A stretch of 45,239 nt of DNA from an uncultured Vibrio sp. (GCF_947488985.1 NZ_CANLBV010000028.1:1-45239), one strand, 5' to 3'; positions 34,076 through 43,251 are shown, counted from the first letter of the stretch. Made by a program: numbers and translations. The notes: generated from the sequence alone by a model not told the origin.

Positions 34076-34246
34076 CTGCGACGTCTTATCTCTAGACAAT
34101 CTACGCAGCGATCTCTTCATAACACTAAATTTCAATAGTAATCTACGCGGTTCTCAACGCTGAATCCCATCGGGATTTTTCGTCATGATCTATTGAATGA
34201 TTAAGATATCTATCACACTCCACCCTACTATTTCAGTCTACGCTTT

Positions 34247-34336
34247 TACCCGTGTTACATCTATTCGCTGTGTTAGAGCGACTCGCTGTATCAGGGTAAT
34301 TCACTGTATCAGGGCAATTAACCGCGTTACACCAAT
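34247..34336. repeat. Degenerate 18-bp tandem repeat, five units
   Basis: Five consecutive 18-base units (starting 34247, 34265, 34283, 34301, 34319) share a consensus near TCGCTGTGTYAGRGCAAT; units 3 and 4 differ at only two positions. It lies between csrB and ogt and is not in a coding frame. Confidence 0.8.
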
Positions 34337-34389
34337 CAGCCGTTATTTACGGCGATTGGAATTGATAATGAATTAACTTAGGAGTGTCA

Positions 34390-34869
34390 TCAAAGTTCAG
34401 TGTGGCCCTCTAAATCCAACAAGCGTTGCTTTCTTTCAACACCGCCAGCATACCCTGTAAGTTTACCATTTTTACCAATCACTCGATGGCATGGCACAAT
34501 CACCGATATCGGATTCTTACCATTCGCTAAGCCAACGGCTCGTACTGCTTTTGGGTTGCCAATCGCATCTGCGAGCTGTGCATAGCTCCACGTCTCACCA
34601 TATGGGATGGTGGTTAGCGCACGCCAGACCGACTCTTGAAATGGGGTTCCTTTAGCTGCTATCGGTATTGAAAACTCTATTGCTTCGCCTGAAAAATAGC
34701 GCTCAAGCTGCTCAATAGCTAATGTAAAAATCGGGAAATTGTCCTGCTGGGTACCCAACTCCTGTGGTTGGGTTGTGTGAGTTTCAAACCATGCGCCCAG
34801 TAACCCGTCGTCATTGGCTTGCAGCGTGATAACCCCAAGTGGGCTTTGGTAATACGTAAAATGCTTCAC
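34390..34869 (-). CDS. ogt: Methylated-DNA--protein-cysteine S-methyltransferase
   Basis: 159 residues from the GTG at 34867-34869, which has GGGAG eight bases upstream and gives the usual start MKHFTYYQSPLG; upstream in-frame ATGs at 34896 and 34944 lack such a site, and the latter overlaps the preceding gene. The acceptor Cys127 is in 'VIVPCHRVIGKNG', and 'QESVWRALTTIPYGETWSYAQLA' forms the DNA-binding helix-turn-helix. It removes methyl groups from O6-methylguanine and O4-methylthymine by suicidal transfer. Second gene of an operon with the Ada/AlkA fusion, 32 bases behind it; the two together supply all activities of alkylation repair. Confidence 0.93.
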   Translation of the reverse strand: MKHFTYYQSPLGVITLQANDDGLLGAWFETHTTQPQELGTQQDNFPIFTLAIEQLERYFSGEAIEFSIPIAAKGTPFQESVWRALTTIPYGETWSYAQLADAIGNPKAVRAVGLANGKNPISVIVPCHRVIGKNGKLTGYAGGVERKQRLLDLEGHTEL

Positions 34870-34901
34870 TATTCTGTCTCCCAGCTTTATGTACATTGAT
34901 A

Positions 34902-36296
34902 TTAGGCTTGATTCCAGCAATGAAAGGTGGCGTAACTTCCCCAAGGTGAAACCGCCTCTGGGGTAATAGTAGGATGATGTTCGAGATACCTTCTCACTAC
35001 TAAATCGCCCACTAACAGATGGTTGGGTTCACTTAATCCTCGCAGCAGGGCGTACTGAATCGTCCATGGTCCGATCCCTTTCAGTTCAATCCACTTTGAA
35101 GGATGCTCCGCATGATGACTGACCATGTATTGAGCAAAGCGTTTGAGCGTTTCTTTGCGGCTTGTTGGCATTCTTAAAAAGCCAATATCGGCATCAACTA
35201 TCTGCTGTGGCGTTGGGAAATAGAGTCTATTTGGTGGTTCAGAGCTGCGGGTTGAATCACACAACTCTCGTACCAATAAATTCAACTGCCCCACCGCAAC
35301 TGTCACGGAGACTTGCTGACCAAGAATGGCTCTCACTCCCGCTTCCCATGCACTCCATACCCCGGGAATTCGGATGCCACTTTTCTGCACCAGTTTGCCG
35401 TCAACGCTCGCTAAAAACGTCTCAACCTTATCAATATCGACATTGAGATCGAACATACGCCGCACTGTCGTAATTAAGATTCTTAGCTGGCTTATCTCTT
35501 CCAACTCAAACTCAATATCTAAGGTCTGTGGGCCGATAAGTGTAGCTTTAAACCAGCCCTTTGCACCATTGATGTTGACGGTACGCTGGTAATAATCGTC
35601 GCCAACTTGTTCGATTTTTTCAATCATCCGTCGTCGATAAAATGCCAGTAGATGAGGCCAATCCAGCGCCCCGTGAAAGCTGACTTGGAGATGATTGCTG
35701 GCTCCCTGACTGGGTTTAGCTCGGCGAATCTGACTAGGAGAAAGCTGCAACTCTTTTAAGAACGCATCGTTAAACCGACGAGTGCTGTTGAAACCACTGG
35801 CAAAACCGACGTCGGTAATACTCATTGTCGTGCTATGCAGCAATTGTTTCGCGAACATCAGTTGATTGTATAAACTGTATTGCTTGGGAGAAACCCCAAT
35901 ATAGCGTTCAAATAAAGTTCGAAGATAACGGTCTGATACCCCTAAGCGCGCCGCTAACTCGACCATAGAACCTGTATTTAAGGCACCGCCATCAATCAAC
36001 TGCAATGCGCGTAAAAATGTGGTTTCGACCCCTTTCCAAGCCGGCGAAAAAGGTGCGCTGTCTGGTCGGCAACGTAAACAAGGCCGGTACCCCGCGCTCA
36101 ATGCTTGAGCTTGATGGGAAAAATATTCGACGTTTTCTTCTCTGGGTGGGCTTGCCGGACAAATTGGCCGACAAAATATACCGGTGGTTTTCACGGCGGT
36201 AAAAAACATACCGTCAAAACGAGCGTCTCGTGAATAACGAGCCAAACTGCACTGCTCATCAGTTAAGATACTGTTTTTGTATAAATTATCTGCCAT
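34902..36296 (-). CDS. Ada N-terminal/AraC fused to AlkA 3-methyladenine DNA glycosylase
   Basis: 464 residues from ATG at 36296 (AAGGAA upstream); earlier ATGs at 36311 and 36332 are less well placed. Residues 8-80 are the Ada zinc domain with four Cys (C42, C46, C73, C76; C42 is the expected methyl-phosphotriester acceptor). Residues 95-190 are an AraC helix-turn-helix pair ('ELAARLGVSDRYLRTLF', 'VGFASGFNSTRRFNDAF'). Residues 200-280 are an AlkA N-terminal domain and 300-450 the HhH-GPD glycosylase with 'LKGIGPWTIQYALLRG' and catalytic Asp431 in 'LVGDLVVRR'. It should sense methylated phosphate, activate the adaptive response, and excise alkylated purines. The Ada methyltransferase domain is absent here and is supplied by ogt. 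Confidence 0.94.
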   Translation of the reverse strand: MADNLYKNSILTDEQCSLARYSRDARFDGMFFTAVKTTGIFCRPICPASPPREENVEYFSHQAQALSAGYRPCLRCRPDSAPFSPAWKGVETTFLRALQLIDGGALNTGSMVELAARLGVSDRYLRTLFERYIGVSPKQYSLYNQLMFAKQLLHSTTMSITDVGFASGFNSTRRFNDAFLKELQLSPSQIRRAKPSQGASNHLQVSFHGALDWPHLLAFYRRRMIEKIEQVGDDYYQRTVNINGAKGWFKATLIGPQTLDIEFELEEISQLRILITTVRRMFDLNVDIDKVETFLASVDGKLVQKSGIRIPGVWSAWEAGVRAILGQQVSVTVAVGQLNLLVRELCDSTRSSEPPNRLYFPTPQQIVDADIGFLRMPTSRKETLKRFAQYMVSHHAEHPSKWIELKGIGPWTIQYALLRGLSEPNHLLVGDLVVRRYLEHHPTITPEAVSPWGSYATFHCWNQA

Positions 36297-36542
36297 TTTC
36301 CTTATTTCCATTGCTAACAACGATGCGTCCAATAATCAAAAGTGTATCGTGAACCACCATCGGCGCTAGCCATTTTCGGAACTGAAAGACAGATAAATCA
36401 CAAAAAAGAGTTTTATTTTTTTTCAATTCAGCTATTTTTAGGAGGTAGAAGGCATACTTCTATCAACGTCGGCGATAAGTACTTAGCACACTAAGATGCA
36501 GAGACCTATCGAATAAAAGGAATTAAGACAAAGGAAATGGCT

Positions 36543-36746
36543 ATGGATCTTCACACCTGTCGAATTATTTTATCAAACCAACAAGTGCTTATCAGTGAAT
36601 CAGTCGAGCAGTCGCTGAGCTTTCTTGAAGATAAAACGGACAACGGAATTTCTAAGATTGAAATTGATGCTACCGATGGAGAAACGATCCATTCGTACAT
36701 GTCATACTCTCTAGAGGAGTCGATTGAGAATTTGATGAACCTCTAG
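36543..36746 (+). CDS. Small protein of unknown function
   Basis: 67 residues from the ATG at 36543, chosen because AGGA ends seven bases before it; an ATG at 36537 is too close to the same site. The sequence (starting MDLHTCRIILSNQQVL) has an alternating beta-strand start and a helical, acidic end, no signal or membrane segment. No known motif recognised. Good ribosome site and a terminator 95 bases downstream support a real gene. Confidence 0.65.
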   Translation: MDLHTCRIILSNQQVLISESVEQSLSFLEDKTDNGISKIEIDATDGETIHSYMSYSLEESIENLMNL

Positions 36747-37153
36747 CTTCTAGTCGATTAGTCGATAATAAAGAGCCGAACGCATAATATACCGTTCGAG
36801 CAGCATACCCAGCGAAAGCTTGGCGTATGGTTTACACTGAAATGGCTCCTGAAGGAGCCATTTTTTGTGGTCGCTAAATAGATTAGGTCAAAATTATTAC
36901 CCTTAAGCGCTTGCATCGCATATTTCGCAGCGAAGACACGGTAAATGAGTCAGCCCTCATTCAGCCTTATCAACCTCACCTTAAGTGATTAAGTTCTCAA
37001 TATTTACACCTCAGCCAATAAACTACTCTCTGTCATAAATCTGATAACTAACCGATCTAGGATTGTTTTCGTAGCAGACAAAGGGCGTATTTTTCCCTTT
37101 GCCCATATTCTCGCATCAACAAAAAAACACCAATGATTATCGAAGAGGCTGAT
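36747..37153. other. Intergenic region before maoP
   Basis: Contains the terminator at 36841-36863 and the maoP promoter region. Apart from a short imperfect inverted repeat near 36803-36830 nothing else was noticed. Confidence 0.4.
36841..36866 (+). terminator. Terminator after the small protein gene
   Basis: AATGGCTCC (36841-36849) pairs with GGAGCCATT (36854-36862) around TGAA and runs into TTTTT. Confidence 0.9.
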
Positions 37154-37510
37154 ATGTCTGAGACTGAATTCCGACATGGAAAAAAACGTTTTTATGACAC
37201 CGTTAAATTCCCGAGAGGGTTTGCGAAGTCAGGTGACTTTACTCTTTCCGAAGAGGAGACCCTTACCCGGTTTGGGGACACTATGCAGGCTCTTGAGACT
37301 GGTGAATTAACACCAGTCAATGCCGAAGAGAAACACTTTCTGAAAGTATTGTCTCAACCCCATAAGGCAAAGTCTAAGTTAGAGCGTGTTTGGTTAAAGT
37401 ACACTCAGTTATCTCGTGGACGTCGTCGTTTTCATACCTTAAATGGCAGTAAACGCGACCAAGAACCCAGCGAAGAGTACGACAGTGAGCTAGCACTCCA
37501 AGAAGAATAA
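37154..37510 (+). CDS. maoP: MaoP (YifE, DUF413) macrodomain Ori protein
   Basis: 118 residues from the ATG at 37154 (AGAGG upstream). The core 'KKRFYDTVKFPRGFAKSGDFTLSEEETLTRFGDTMQALETGELTPVNAEEKHFL' (split here by spacing) and 'LERVWLKYTQLSRGRRRFHTLNG' matches E. coli MaoP/YifE throughout, the most conserved part being 'PRGFxxxGDFT' and 'RRFHTLxG'. In E. coli MaoP acts with the maoS site to shape the Ori macrodomain. The acidic, disordered C-terminus is typical. Monocistronic. Confidence 0.92.
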   Translation: MSETEFRHGKKRFYDTVKFPRGFAKSGDFTLSEEETLTRFGDTMQALETGELTPVNAEEKHFLKVLSQPHKAKSKLERVWLKYTQLSRGRRRFHTLNGSKRDQEPSEEYDSELALQEE

Positions 37511-37522
37511 ACAGCCCCAAAC

Positions 37523-37554
37523 AGAGAAAGCCTCATTTTGGGGCTTTCTCTTTA
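37523..37554 (+). terminator. Terminator of maoP
   Basis: AGAGAAAGCC (37523-37532) pairs with GGCTTTCTCT (37542-37551); a T-rich tail follows. An overlapping GCCCCAAA/TTTTGGGGC pairing is an alternative structure. Confidence 0.7.
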
Positions 37555-37780
37555 AACACACTTTACATCAAAAAATCAGATATTTATCAAAACACCCATC
37601 ACAAAAACACCGAGGTAGTTCCGCTCTGCATTGACTTGAAGTCGACGATATGACAAATGTATTAATCTTGTTTAACGCCACCAAATATCCATGTGATAAA
37701 TGTTCAAATTTGGCGGCTATGGTCACAGATACTAAGAAAAATCGAAAATTTGACCTAAAACAATAGCGGAACCAGATAGC

Positions 37781-37801
37781 TTATTTTATAATGCGAATTA
37801 A
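37781..37801. promoter_or_regulatory. NagC-like operator upstream of nagB
   Basis: The stretch TTATTTTATAATGCGAATTA plus one A has an AT-rich dyad with an off-centre CG, close to the NagC pattern (TTATTT...CGnnAATTAA on one strand). It is 44 bases before the nagB start, suggesting repression relieved by N-acetylglucosamine-6-phosphate. Confidence 0.5.
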
Positions 37802-37844
37802 TGTTTCAGAACACTATAAAATTTTATTTCTAGGGGCAAAATCA

Positions 37845-38645
37845 ATGAGACTTATTCCATTAAGCAACAAAGCAAAAGTAGGTAAATGGGCTGCTCGTCA
37901 TATCGCAGACTCGATCAACAAATTCGCGCCAACAGCTGAGCGTCCATTTGTACTAGGTCTTCCTACTGGTAGCACACCTCTAACTACTTACGCTGAGCTA
38001 ATTGAACTTTACAAAGCGGGCGAAGTGAGCTTCAAGCACGTTGTAACATTCAACATGGATGAGTACGTTGGTATCGAACCAAACCACCCAGAGTCTTACC
38101 GCACATTCATGCACGAGAACTTCTTCAACCACGTTGATATCCAAGCAGAAAACATCAACTTGCTAGACGGCAAAGCTGAAGACATCGATGCTCACTGTGC
38201 AGCATACGAAGAAAAAATCCGTTCATACGGTAAGATCAACCTGTTCATGGGCGGCGTAGGAATCGACGGTCACATCGCATTCAACGAACCAGGTTCTTCT
38301 CTATCTTCACGCACTCGTATCAAAACGTTGACTGAAGACACTCGTATCGCGAACTCTCGTTTCTTCGATGGCGACATCAACCAAGTTCCTAAATACGCAC
38401 TAACTATCGGTGTTGCTACTCTTCTAGACGCTGAAGAAGTAATGATCCTTTCTCTAGGCCACAACAAAGCACAAGCGCTTCAAATGGCTATCGAAGGTTC
38501 TGTAAACCACATGTGGACTGTTACAGCTCTACAGATGCACCGTAAAGCGATCATCGTTGCTGATGAGCCAGCTCAACAAGAACTTAAAGTTAAGACTCTA
38601 CGCTACTTCCAAGAGCTAGAAGCTGAAAACATCCAAGACCTATAA
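37845..38645 (+). CDS. nagB: Glucosamine-6-phosphate deaminase
   Basis: 266 residues, exactly the E. coli length. All active-site residues are present: D72 ('TFNMDEYVG'), D141 and H143 ('[14 protein letters not shown]'), and E148. '[10 protein letters not shown]' is the phosphate loop. It converts glucosamine-6-phosphate to fructose-6-phosphate and ammonia in the cytoplasm and is activated by N-acetylglucosamine-6-phosphate in enterobacteria. nagA, nagC and nagE are not beside it. GGGG upstream of the ATG is a modest ribosome site. Codon use is biased as in a well-expressed gene. Confidence 0.96.
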   Translation: MRLIPLSNKAKVGKWAARHIADSINKFAPTAERPFVLGLPTGSTPLTTYAELIELYKAGEVSFKHVVTFNMDEYVGIEPNHPESYRTFMHENFFNHVDIQAENINLLDGKAEDIDAHCAAYEEKIRSYGKINLFMGGVGIDGHIAFNEPGSSLSSRTRIKTLTEDTRIANSRFFDGDINQVPKYALTIGVATLLDAEEVMILSLGHNKAQALQMAIEGSVNHMWTVTALQMHRKAIIVADEPAQQELKVKTLRYFQELEAENIQDL

Positions 38646-38664
38646 TCTAAGGTTTTGTTGAATC

Positions 38665-38692
38665 AAAAAAGCCACTGTATGTGGCTTTTTTT
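38665..38692 (+). terminator. Terminator of nagB
   Basis: AAAAAAGCCAC (38665-38675) pairs perfectly with GTGGCTTTTTT (38681-38691) around TGTAT. Confidence 0.95.
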
Positions 38693-38869
38693 GTGCCTGC
38701 TGATTTTGTGTTTAATGGGAAGAGATTTCGGATATATTTTAGAGGCAAAAAAACAACAAAGCGATTTATCCAACGAGAGAAACCGCTATCATTTTAAGCT
38801 TTGGATTGAAACGAATAACTACAAGATATGTAGGATGAGAAACGAGATAAGCAGGACTGCAGACTAGAG

Positions 38870-39406
38870 CTAAGAGCTCAGCGCGTTATCTCGGCACAAG
38901 GTATTGAGAATATCGGTAATAGCCAACACGATGGTCGACTGCACTTTCTGATGATGTCGGCTCAAGAACATTTCGAGCATTGGACCAGACATGGTTTTTA
39001 CCATCTCCGCATCATATTCAATCGGCATAATACGTTGAATCGCGTGCACTTTATTAAGCTCGAAGATCACATCAACTTCCGTGAAGCTGGTATCTTCACC
39101 TTGTATTTTCGCCCACTCTTTTAAAGTCACGAAAATTTCTAAATCGTCATAAAGCGCTTTGTCTATCACGCCTAGCCCCAATAGGAGCTTGCCACGCACC
39201 ATGATTTCACCTAAAGGCCCACCGCTATTAAGCAGCGGCTCAACCACAAACTGAATCGCAGTATCATCTTTCTTGAAAATATTGTTTAAAACTGCATCGA
39301 CCGTGTCATCCAACGCATCGTAAGCTGCCATCAGGCAGGCGCTAGCACTCTCAGCTTCAGAGAGCGCTTCGAGTAGTTCGGTTTCGTTGCTCGTTTGTAT
39401 TGGCAT
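38870..39406 (-). CDS. mtlR: MltR family mannitol operon repressor
   Basis: 178 residues from the ATG at 39406 (MPIQTSNETELLEAL); a GTG at 39433 would add nine residues but falls inside the inverted repeat described separately. All-helical MltR fold with 'ALSEAESASACLMAAYDALDDTVDAVL' and 'LNSGGPLGEIMVRGKLLLGLGVI', the most conserved stretch. It represses the mtl operon in E. coli and V. cholerae, although it has no helix-turn-helix. Last gene of mtlA-mtlD-mtlR. Confidence 0.92.
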   Translation of the reverse strand: MPIQTSNETELLEALSEAESASACLMAAYDALDDTVDAVLNNIFKKDDTAIQFVVEPLLNSGGPLGEIMVRGKLLLGLGVIDKALYDDLEIFVTLKEWAKIQGEDTSFTEVDVIFELNKVHAIQRIMPIEYDAEMVKTMSGPMLEMFLSRHHQKVQSTIVLAITDILNTLCRDNALSS

Positions 39407-39424
39407 AATGGCTCGGTAATAAGA

Positions 39425-39446
39425 AAGTGCCACTGGAGTGGCACTT
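39425..39446 (-). terminator. Intercistronic hairpin between mtlD and mtlR
   Basis: AAGTGCCACT (39425-39434) and AGTGGCACTT (39437-39446) form a perfect 10-bp stem with a 2-nt gap; read on the minus strand it is followed by TTTCTTATT. It may attenuate transcription into mtlR so that less repressor is made than dehydrogenase. Confidence 0.65.
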
Positions 39447-39455
39447 GGTGGTTTA

Positions 39456-40604
39456 TCATTTCAATGCTAGATAAGCTCGTTGCGCTAGTTTAACAATATC
39501 TGAGTCACTATTCAGCTCAGAATAATGCGCTAATGTCTCAGCAAAGCCTTTTTCTGCGAACATTGCTTGAAGTTCAACCGCTTGAGGGTCATCTTCATTT
39601 TTATAATGGAACGCTGCCGCGATAGCGTTGACCAAATGCGTGTTCGGAAGGCCGTACTCCAAGGTGCCGTTCAGTGGCTTAACGAGGCGGTCTTGCGGGC
39701 TCAGCTTACGAATCGGCTGGCGGCCAACGCGGTCGACTTCATCCCGCAGGAACGGGTTAGCAAAACGACCTAGAATTTTTTGGATGTAGGCCGCGTGAGC
39801 TTGTGGATCAAAACCGTAGCGCTTAATCAGAACCGCACCGCTCTCTTCCATCGTTGCGGTCACTTCAGCGCGAATATTATCGTCTTCGATAGCCTCTTTA
39901 ATCGTTTCATGACCAGCAAGCACACCTAGGTATGCGGTGACCAAGTGACCCGTGTTAAGCGTGAACAGTTTACGCTCAACGAAAGCCATTAGGTTGTCGG
40001 TGCATTCCATACCAGGAATGTTAGGGATTGGACCTTTAAATTGTGTTTGGTCGACAATCCACTCGCAGAATGTTTCAACGGTTACCGCTAGCGGGTCGCT
40101 TTCACTCGCTTCTGCCGGAGGAACAATGCGGTCAACGGCGGAATCAACAAAGCCAATATGTGCTTGAGTGAACGCTTTCATTTCATCAGAAAGATGCTCT
40201 AACACTGCCGCTTTTAGTTGGCTCGTACCACGTACCATGTTCTCTGCCGCGATGATGTTCATTGGTGCAGTATTGTTATCTGCTGCACGCTTCTCAATGC
40301 CTTGAGCGATGGATTTAGAGATGATTTTAAGCACCGTGGGGCCGACAGCTGTTGTCACAAGATCAGACTCAGCAATGCAATCGACCACTGCGCTTGTCGC
40401 TGAATTTACTGCGGTCACGTTCTTAACCACTTCAACAACGCACTCTTCACCGACAATCTTCACTGGGTATTCTTGGCTCTCAATTAACGCATTCACAACC
40501 GTTTCATTTACGTCAGCAAACGTAACCTTCATACCCGCATCAGAAAGAAGCTTACCAATGAAACCACGACCGATATTACCTGCACCAAAATGTAATGCTT
40601 TCAT
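39456..40604 (-). CDS. mtlD: Mannitol-1-phosphate 5-dehydrogenase
   Basis: 382 residues, same length as E. coli MtlD. The NAD-binding Rossmann start '[18 protein letters not shown]' is at residues 3-20; '[14 protein letters not shown]' and '[26 protein letters not shown]' are the long-chain polyol dehydrogenase marks, with the catalytic Lys in the latter. It oxidises mannitol-1-phosphate from MtlA to fructose-6-phosphate using NAD. A 183-bp gap with a GC-rich hairpin separates it from mtlA. Confidence 0.96.
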   Translation of the reverse strand: MKALHFGAGNIGRGFIGKLLSDAGMKVTFADVNETVVNALIESQEYPVKIVGEECVVEVVKNVTAVNSATSAVVDCIAESDLVTTAVGPTVLKIISKSIAQGIEKRAADNNTAPMNIIAAENMVRGTSQLKAAVLEHLSDEMKAFTQAHIGFVDSAVDRIVPPAEASESDPLAVTVETFCEWIVDQTQFKGPIPNIPGMECTDNLMAFVERKLFTLNTGHLVTAYLGVLAGHETIKEAIEDDNIRAEVTATMEESGAVLIKRYGFDPQAHAAYIQKILGRFANPFLRDEVDRVGRQPIRKLSPQDRLVKPLNGTLEYGLPNTHLVNAIAAAFHYKNEDDPQAVELQAMFAEKGFAETLAHYSELNSDSDIVKLAQRAYLALK

Positions 40605-40734
40605 AACTTTGACCTTATAAATATTTGAATCTAGATAGCTAACGGCTCAACAACATACCTTGACCATGCGCTCTCGGCATTCAGCAGTCAGCTATCCAGA
40701 CTGAATCTTACAAAAAAATTAAGACCGAAAATGA

Positions 40735-40757
40735 GGCCAGTCAGGGGGGGACTGGCC
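40735..40757 (-). terminator. GC-rich hairpin between mtlA and mtlD
   Basis: GGCCAGTC (40735-40742) pairs with GACTGGCC (40750-40757) around a loop of A and six G. On the minus strand it follows the mtlA stop and is followed by a short T-rich stretch (CATTTTC). Probably a partial terminator or RNA-processing stop. Confidence 0.6.
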
Positions 40758-40787
40758 GCCTTCACTCAGGAGCTTGACTAGAGCTTG

Positions 40788-42683
40788 TTAGTTACCGTTG
40801 AGAATACGCAGAACATCAGCAGGGTTGGTGGTGTTCTGTAGGCATTCGACAGCCTCTTCATCATCGAGTGAATTGGTGATAGCCATCAGCACCATGTTGT
40901 GCTCATCGCCTTGTGCGGCAATACCGATAACCAGTTTTGCGATATCGTCTTCATCTTCCCCCCACTGAATACCTTCAGGGTACTGACAGAACACGATGCC
41001 GGTTTTTTGTACGTACTGTTTTGCTTCGATGGTGCCGTGTGGTACGGCGATAGACTCACCTAGGTAAGTAGACACCAACTCTTCTCGGGCAAACATCCCG
41101 TCGACATATTGTGGAGATACGTTGCCCAGTTTGACTAATTGATCACCAGCAAACTTAATTGCGTCTTCTTTTTGAGCCGCTTTAAGGCCAAGGAAAATGC
41201 TGTCATCCGTCAGGGCAAGTTTATTGTCTTCTGATGCAGCTGCCGGCGCTGCTGCTTTCGCTTCACCACTTGGAGCATTGGCAAGCTGAGCGTCTGTCAG
41301 CTCTGCAACTAGCTGGTCGTATACCGCGCCGTCCAAGAAATTGTTAAGAGACATGTGCATCGCATCGGGAATGGTTTTACGCGCACGGTCTGTTAGGTCT
41401 TTATGGGTAATCACAATTTGCGAATCAGCCGGTAAATTGTTGATTGCGTAGTTGGTGACTTCGATATCTAAGCCCGCTGTTGCGACCTTTTTACGCAGTA
41501 AGCCAGCCCCCATCGCACTTGAACCCATGCCCGCATCACACGCGACATAAACGGCTTTAACATCTGCTAGGTTGACGTTGGCTGCTGAGGCTGCACCTTT
41601 CGAGGATGCTTTCATGTCTTTCATTTGTGCTGATGCTTTTTCTAGCGAATCTTCGTCTTCACCTTGAGCTGAAGTCTTAAGGAGAATTGAAGCGACCACG
41701 AAAGACACCGCTGTGGCAGCAATAACAGACAGTACAACACCGATGTAAGAACCTTTGGGCGTCATTAACAATACCGCGAAAATAGAGCCCGGTGATGCTG
41801 GAGAGATAAGGCCAGAATCGAACATTACGTTAGTGAATACACCAGCCATACCACCTGCGATAACCGCAAGGATTAGACGTGGGTTCATTAGAACGTAAGG
41901 GAAGTAAATTTCGTGGATACCACCTAAGAAGTGGATGATAGACGCACCAGCAGCCGATTGCTTTGCGCTGCCTTTACCAAACACCATGTAAGCCAGCAAC
42001 AGACCAAAACCTGGGCCTGGGTTCGCTTCAATAAGGAAGAAAATTGAGCGACCAATTTCTTCAGATTGCTGAATACCTAGCGGGGAGAAGATACCGTGGT
42101 TGATTGCGTTGTTTAGGAATAGGATTTTCGCAGGCTCAACAAAAATAGAGGCGAGCGGCAGTGCCCCAGCTTCTACCATGGCGTTCACGCCAGCTGCTAA
42201 ACCACCAGATAGAATCTTAACCGCAGGACCAATCACGATGAACGCGATGATCGCACAGATCATACCGATAATACCCGCAGAGAAGTTGTTCACTAGCATT
42301 TCGAAGCCGCTCTTCACTTTACCGTGAACCGCTTCATCGAATTTCTTAATTGCGATACCACCGAGTGGACCGACAATCATTGCCCCCATGAACATTGGTA
42401 TATCAGTACCAACGATAACACCCATAGTGGTTATGGCACCAACGACCGCACCGCGATCACCGCCAACCATTTTACCACCGGTATAACCAATCAAAAGTGG
42501 CAGTAGGTATGTGATCATAGGACCAACCATGGATGCTAACGTTTCGTTAGGCCACCAACCCGTTGGAATGAATAGTGCGGTAATGAAACCCCACGCAATG
42601 AATGCGCCGATATTTGGCATTACCATATTGGATAAGAAACGACCAAAATTTTGAACCTTGATCTTCGCTTCAGGTGATAGCAT
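40788..42683 (-). CDS. mtlA: PTS mannitol transporter EIICBA
   Basis: 631 residues from the ATG at 42681-42683 (GGGG upstream); the frame continues to 42758 but the extension lies in the leader and is not found in the family. EIIC, residues 1-335, has the conserved H196 in 'NNAINHGIFSPLG' and 'GGIHEIYFPYVL' at 254-265. EIIB carries Cys382 in 'VACDAGMGSSAMG'. EIIA carries His549 in 'LGESIAVPHGT'. Linkers are Ala-rich. It imports mannitol and phosphorylates it at the expense of PEP. First gene of the operon mtlA-mtlD-mtlR, with CRP-like sites upstream. Confidence 0.96.
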   Translation of the reverse strand: MLSPEAKIKVQNFGRFLSNMVMPNIGAFIAWGFITALFIPTGWWPNETLASMVGPMITYLLPLLIGYTGGKMVGGDRGAVVGAITTMGVIVGTDIPMFMGAMIVGPLGGIAIKKFDEAVHGKVKSGFEMLVNNFSAGIIGMICAIIAFIVIGPAVKILSGGLAAGVNAMVEAGALPLASIFVEPAKILFLNNAINHGIFSPLGIQQSEEIGRSIFFLIEANPGPGFGLLLAYMVFGKGSAKQSAAGASIIHFLGGIHEIYFPYVLMNPRLILAVIAGGMAGVFTNVMFDSGLISPASPGSIFAVLLMTPKGSYIGVVLSVIAATAVSFVVASILLKTSAQGEDEDSLEKASAQMKDMKASSKGAASAANVNLADVKAVYVACDAGMGSSAMGAGLLRKKVATAGLDIEVTNYAINNLPADSQIVITHKDLTDRARKTIPDAMHMSLNNFLDGAVYDQLVAELTDAQLANAPSGEAKAAAPAAASEDNKLALTDDSIFLGLKAAQKEDAIKFAGDQLVKLGNVSPQYVDGMFAREELVSTYLGESIAVPHGTIEAKQYVQKTGIVFCQYPEGIQWGEDEDDIAKLVIGIAAQGDEHNMVLMAITNSLDDEEAVECLQNTTNPADVLRILNGN

Positions 42684-42790
42684 AGGTAGAACCCCGTCAT
42701 GTATTGGTTGGTCAAATGACCGAAAGTGTGTGCTTAGAAGTTGATTAAAATGTATCACAAAGTTTCAAAAATGCACTTTTACTCATCTTT

Positions 42791-42806
42791 AGCGATATTG
42801 ATCACA
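42791..42806. promoter_or_regulatory. CRP-like site 1 upstream of mtlA
   Basis: AGCGATATTGATCACA matches TGTGATCTAGATCACA well in its right half (GATCACA) and only in part in its left. It is 108 bases before the mtlA start. Confidence 0.5.
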
Positions 42807-42906
42807 TATAAAAAACACACTAACAATAAATAACAGGACAAAGATCACATAATGCTCGTGAATTTAAATTACAATCTCAACTCTCTGATAATGAATACTA
42901 TTCAAC

Positions 42907-42922
42907 AGTGATCTTGATCACG
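42907..42922. promoter_or_regulatory. CRP-like site 2 upstream of mtlA
   Basis: AGTGATCTTGATCACG is a strong symmetric CRP site (GTGA-TCTTGA-TCAC). It is 224 bases upstream of mtlA and 186 bases before the plus-strand small frame at 43108, so it may serve either direction. Confidence 0.7.
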
Positions 42923-43107
42923 CCAATCAGCCGCAAGCAGAAAATTAAAAAGCGACACAGGTCTCATTTTAAAATATAGCAGTCACTGAAATGATAAAGA
43001 TGTATATGAGTACGCCATACTAAGCACAAAATACACACGAAAAAGCGAGCAATTAATGAGTAAGTGTAATTTAATTACATTTTGGTAATTTAAGAAAGCT
43101 ATCATCC

Positions 43108-43242
43108 GTGAGTTGTACTACTAAAACATCCTCAGAGACGCAAGCTGAAGAGCTGCAATTAGCACAACAAGATGTGTTATGGTATTGGCCTACGATATCC
43201 CGCCTCCCTCAGCATGAATTAGCAGCTCACACTGCTACTTGA
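43108..43242 (+). CDS. Possible 44-residue protein before the nuclease-like gene
   Basis: A GTG-started frame (MSCTTKTSSETQAEELQ...) ends with TGA at 43240-43242, nine bases before the start at 43252. Composition is protein-like, with a Gln/Glu-rich helix and a 'LWYWPTISRLPQHELAA' tail, but the ribosome site is weak (AAGAAAG, far upstream). It could be a small gene translationally linked to the next, or leader sequence. No family recognised. Confidence 0.35.
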   Translation: MSCTTKTSSETQAEELQLAQQDVLWYWPTISRLPQHELAAHTAT

Positions 43243-43251
43243 GAACAGACT

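Larger units (their letters stand above)
42684..43107. other. Leader and regulatory region of mtlA
   Basis: An AT-rich region with several CRP-like half sites (noted separately). In V. cholerae the sRNA MtlS is encoded antisense to the mtlA leader; on the plus strand here between 42690 and about 42830 I see no clear terminator, so an MtlS gene cannot be called from this sequence, though the position is right. Confidence 0.4.

Noticed and set aside
38655..38867. Plus-strand frame with a membrane-like start
   Set aside because: Its start overlaps the nagB terminator hairpin, and no ribosome site is present.
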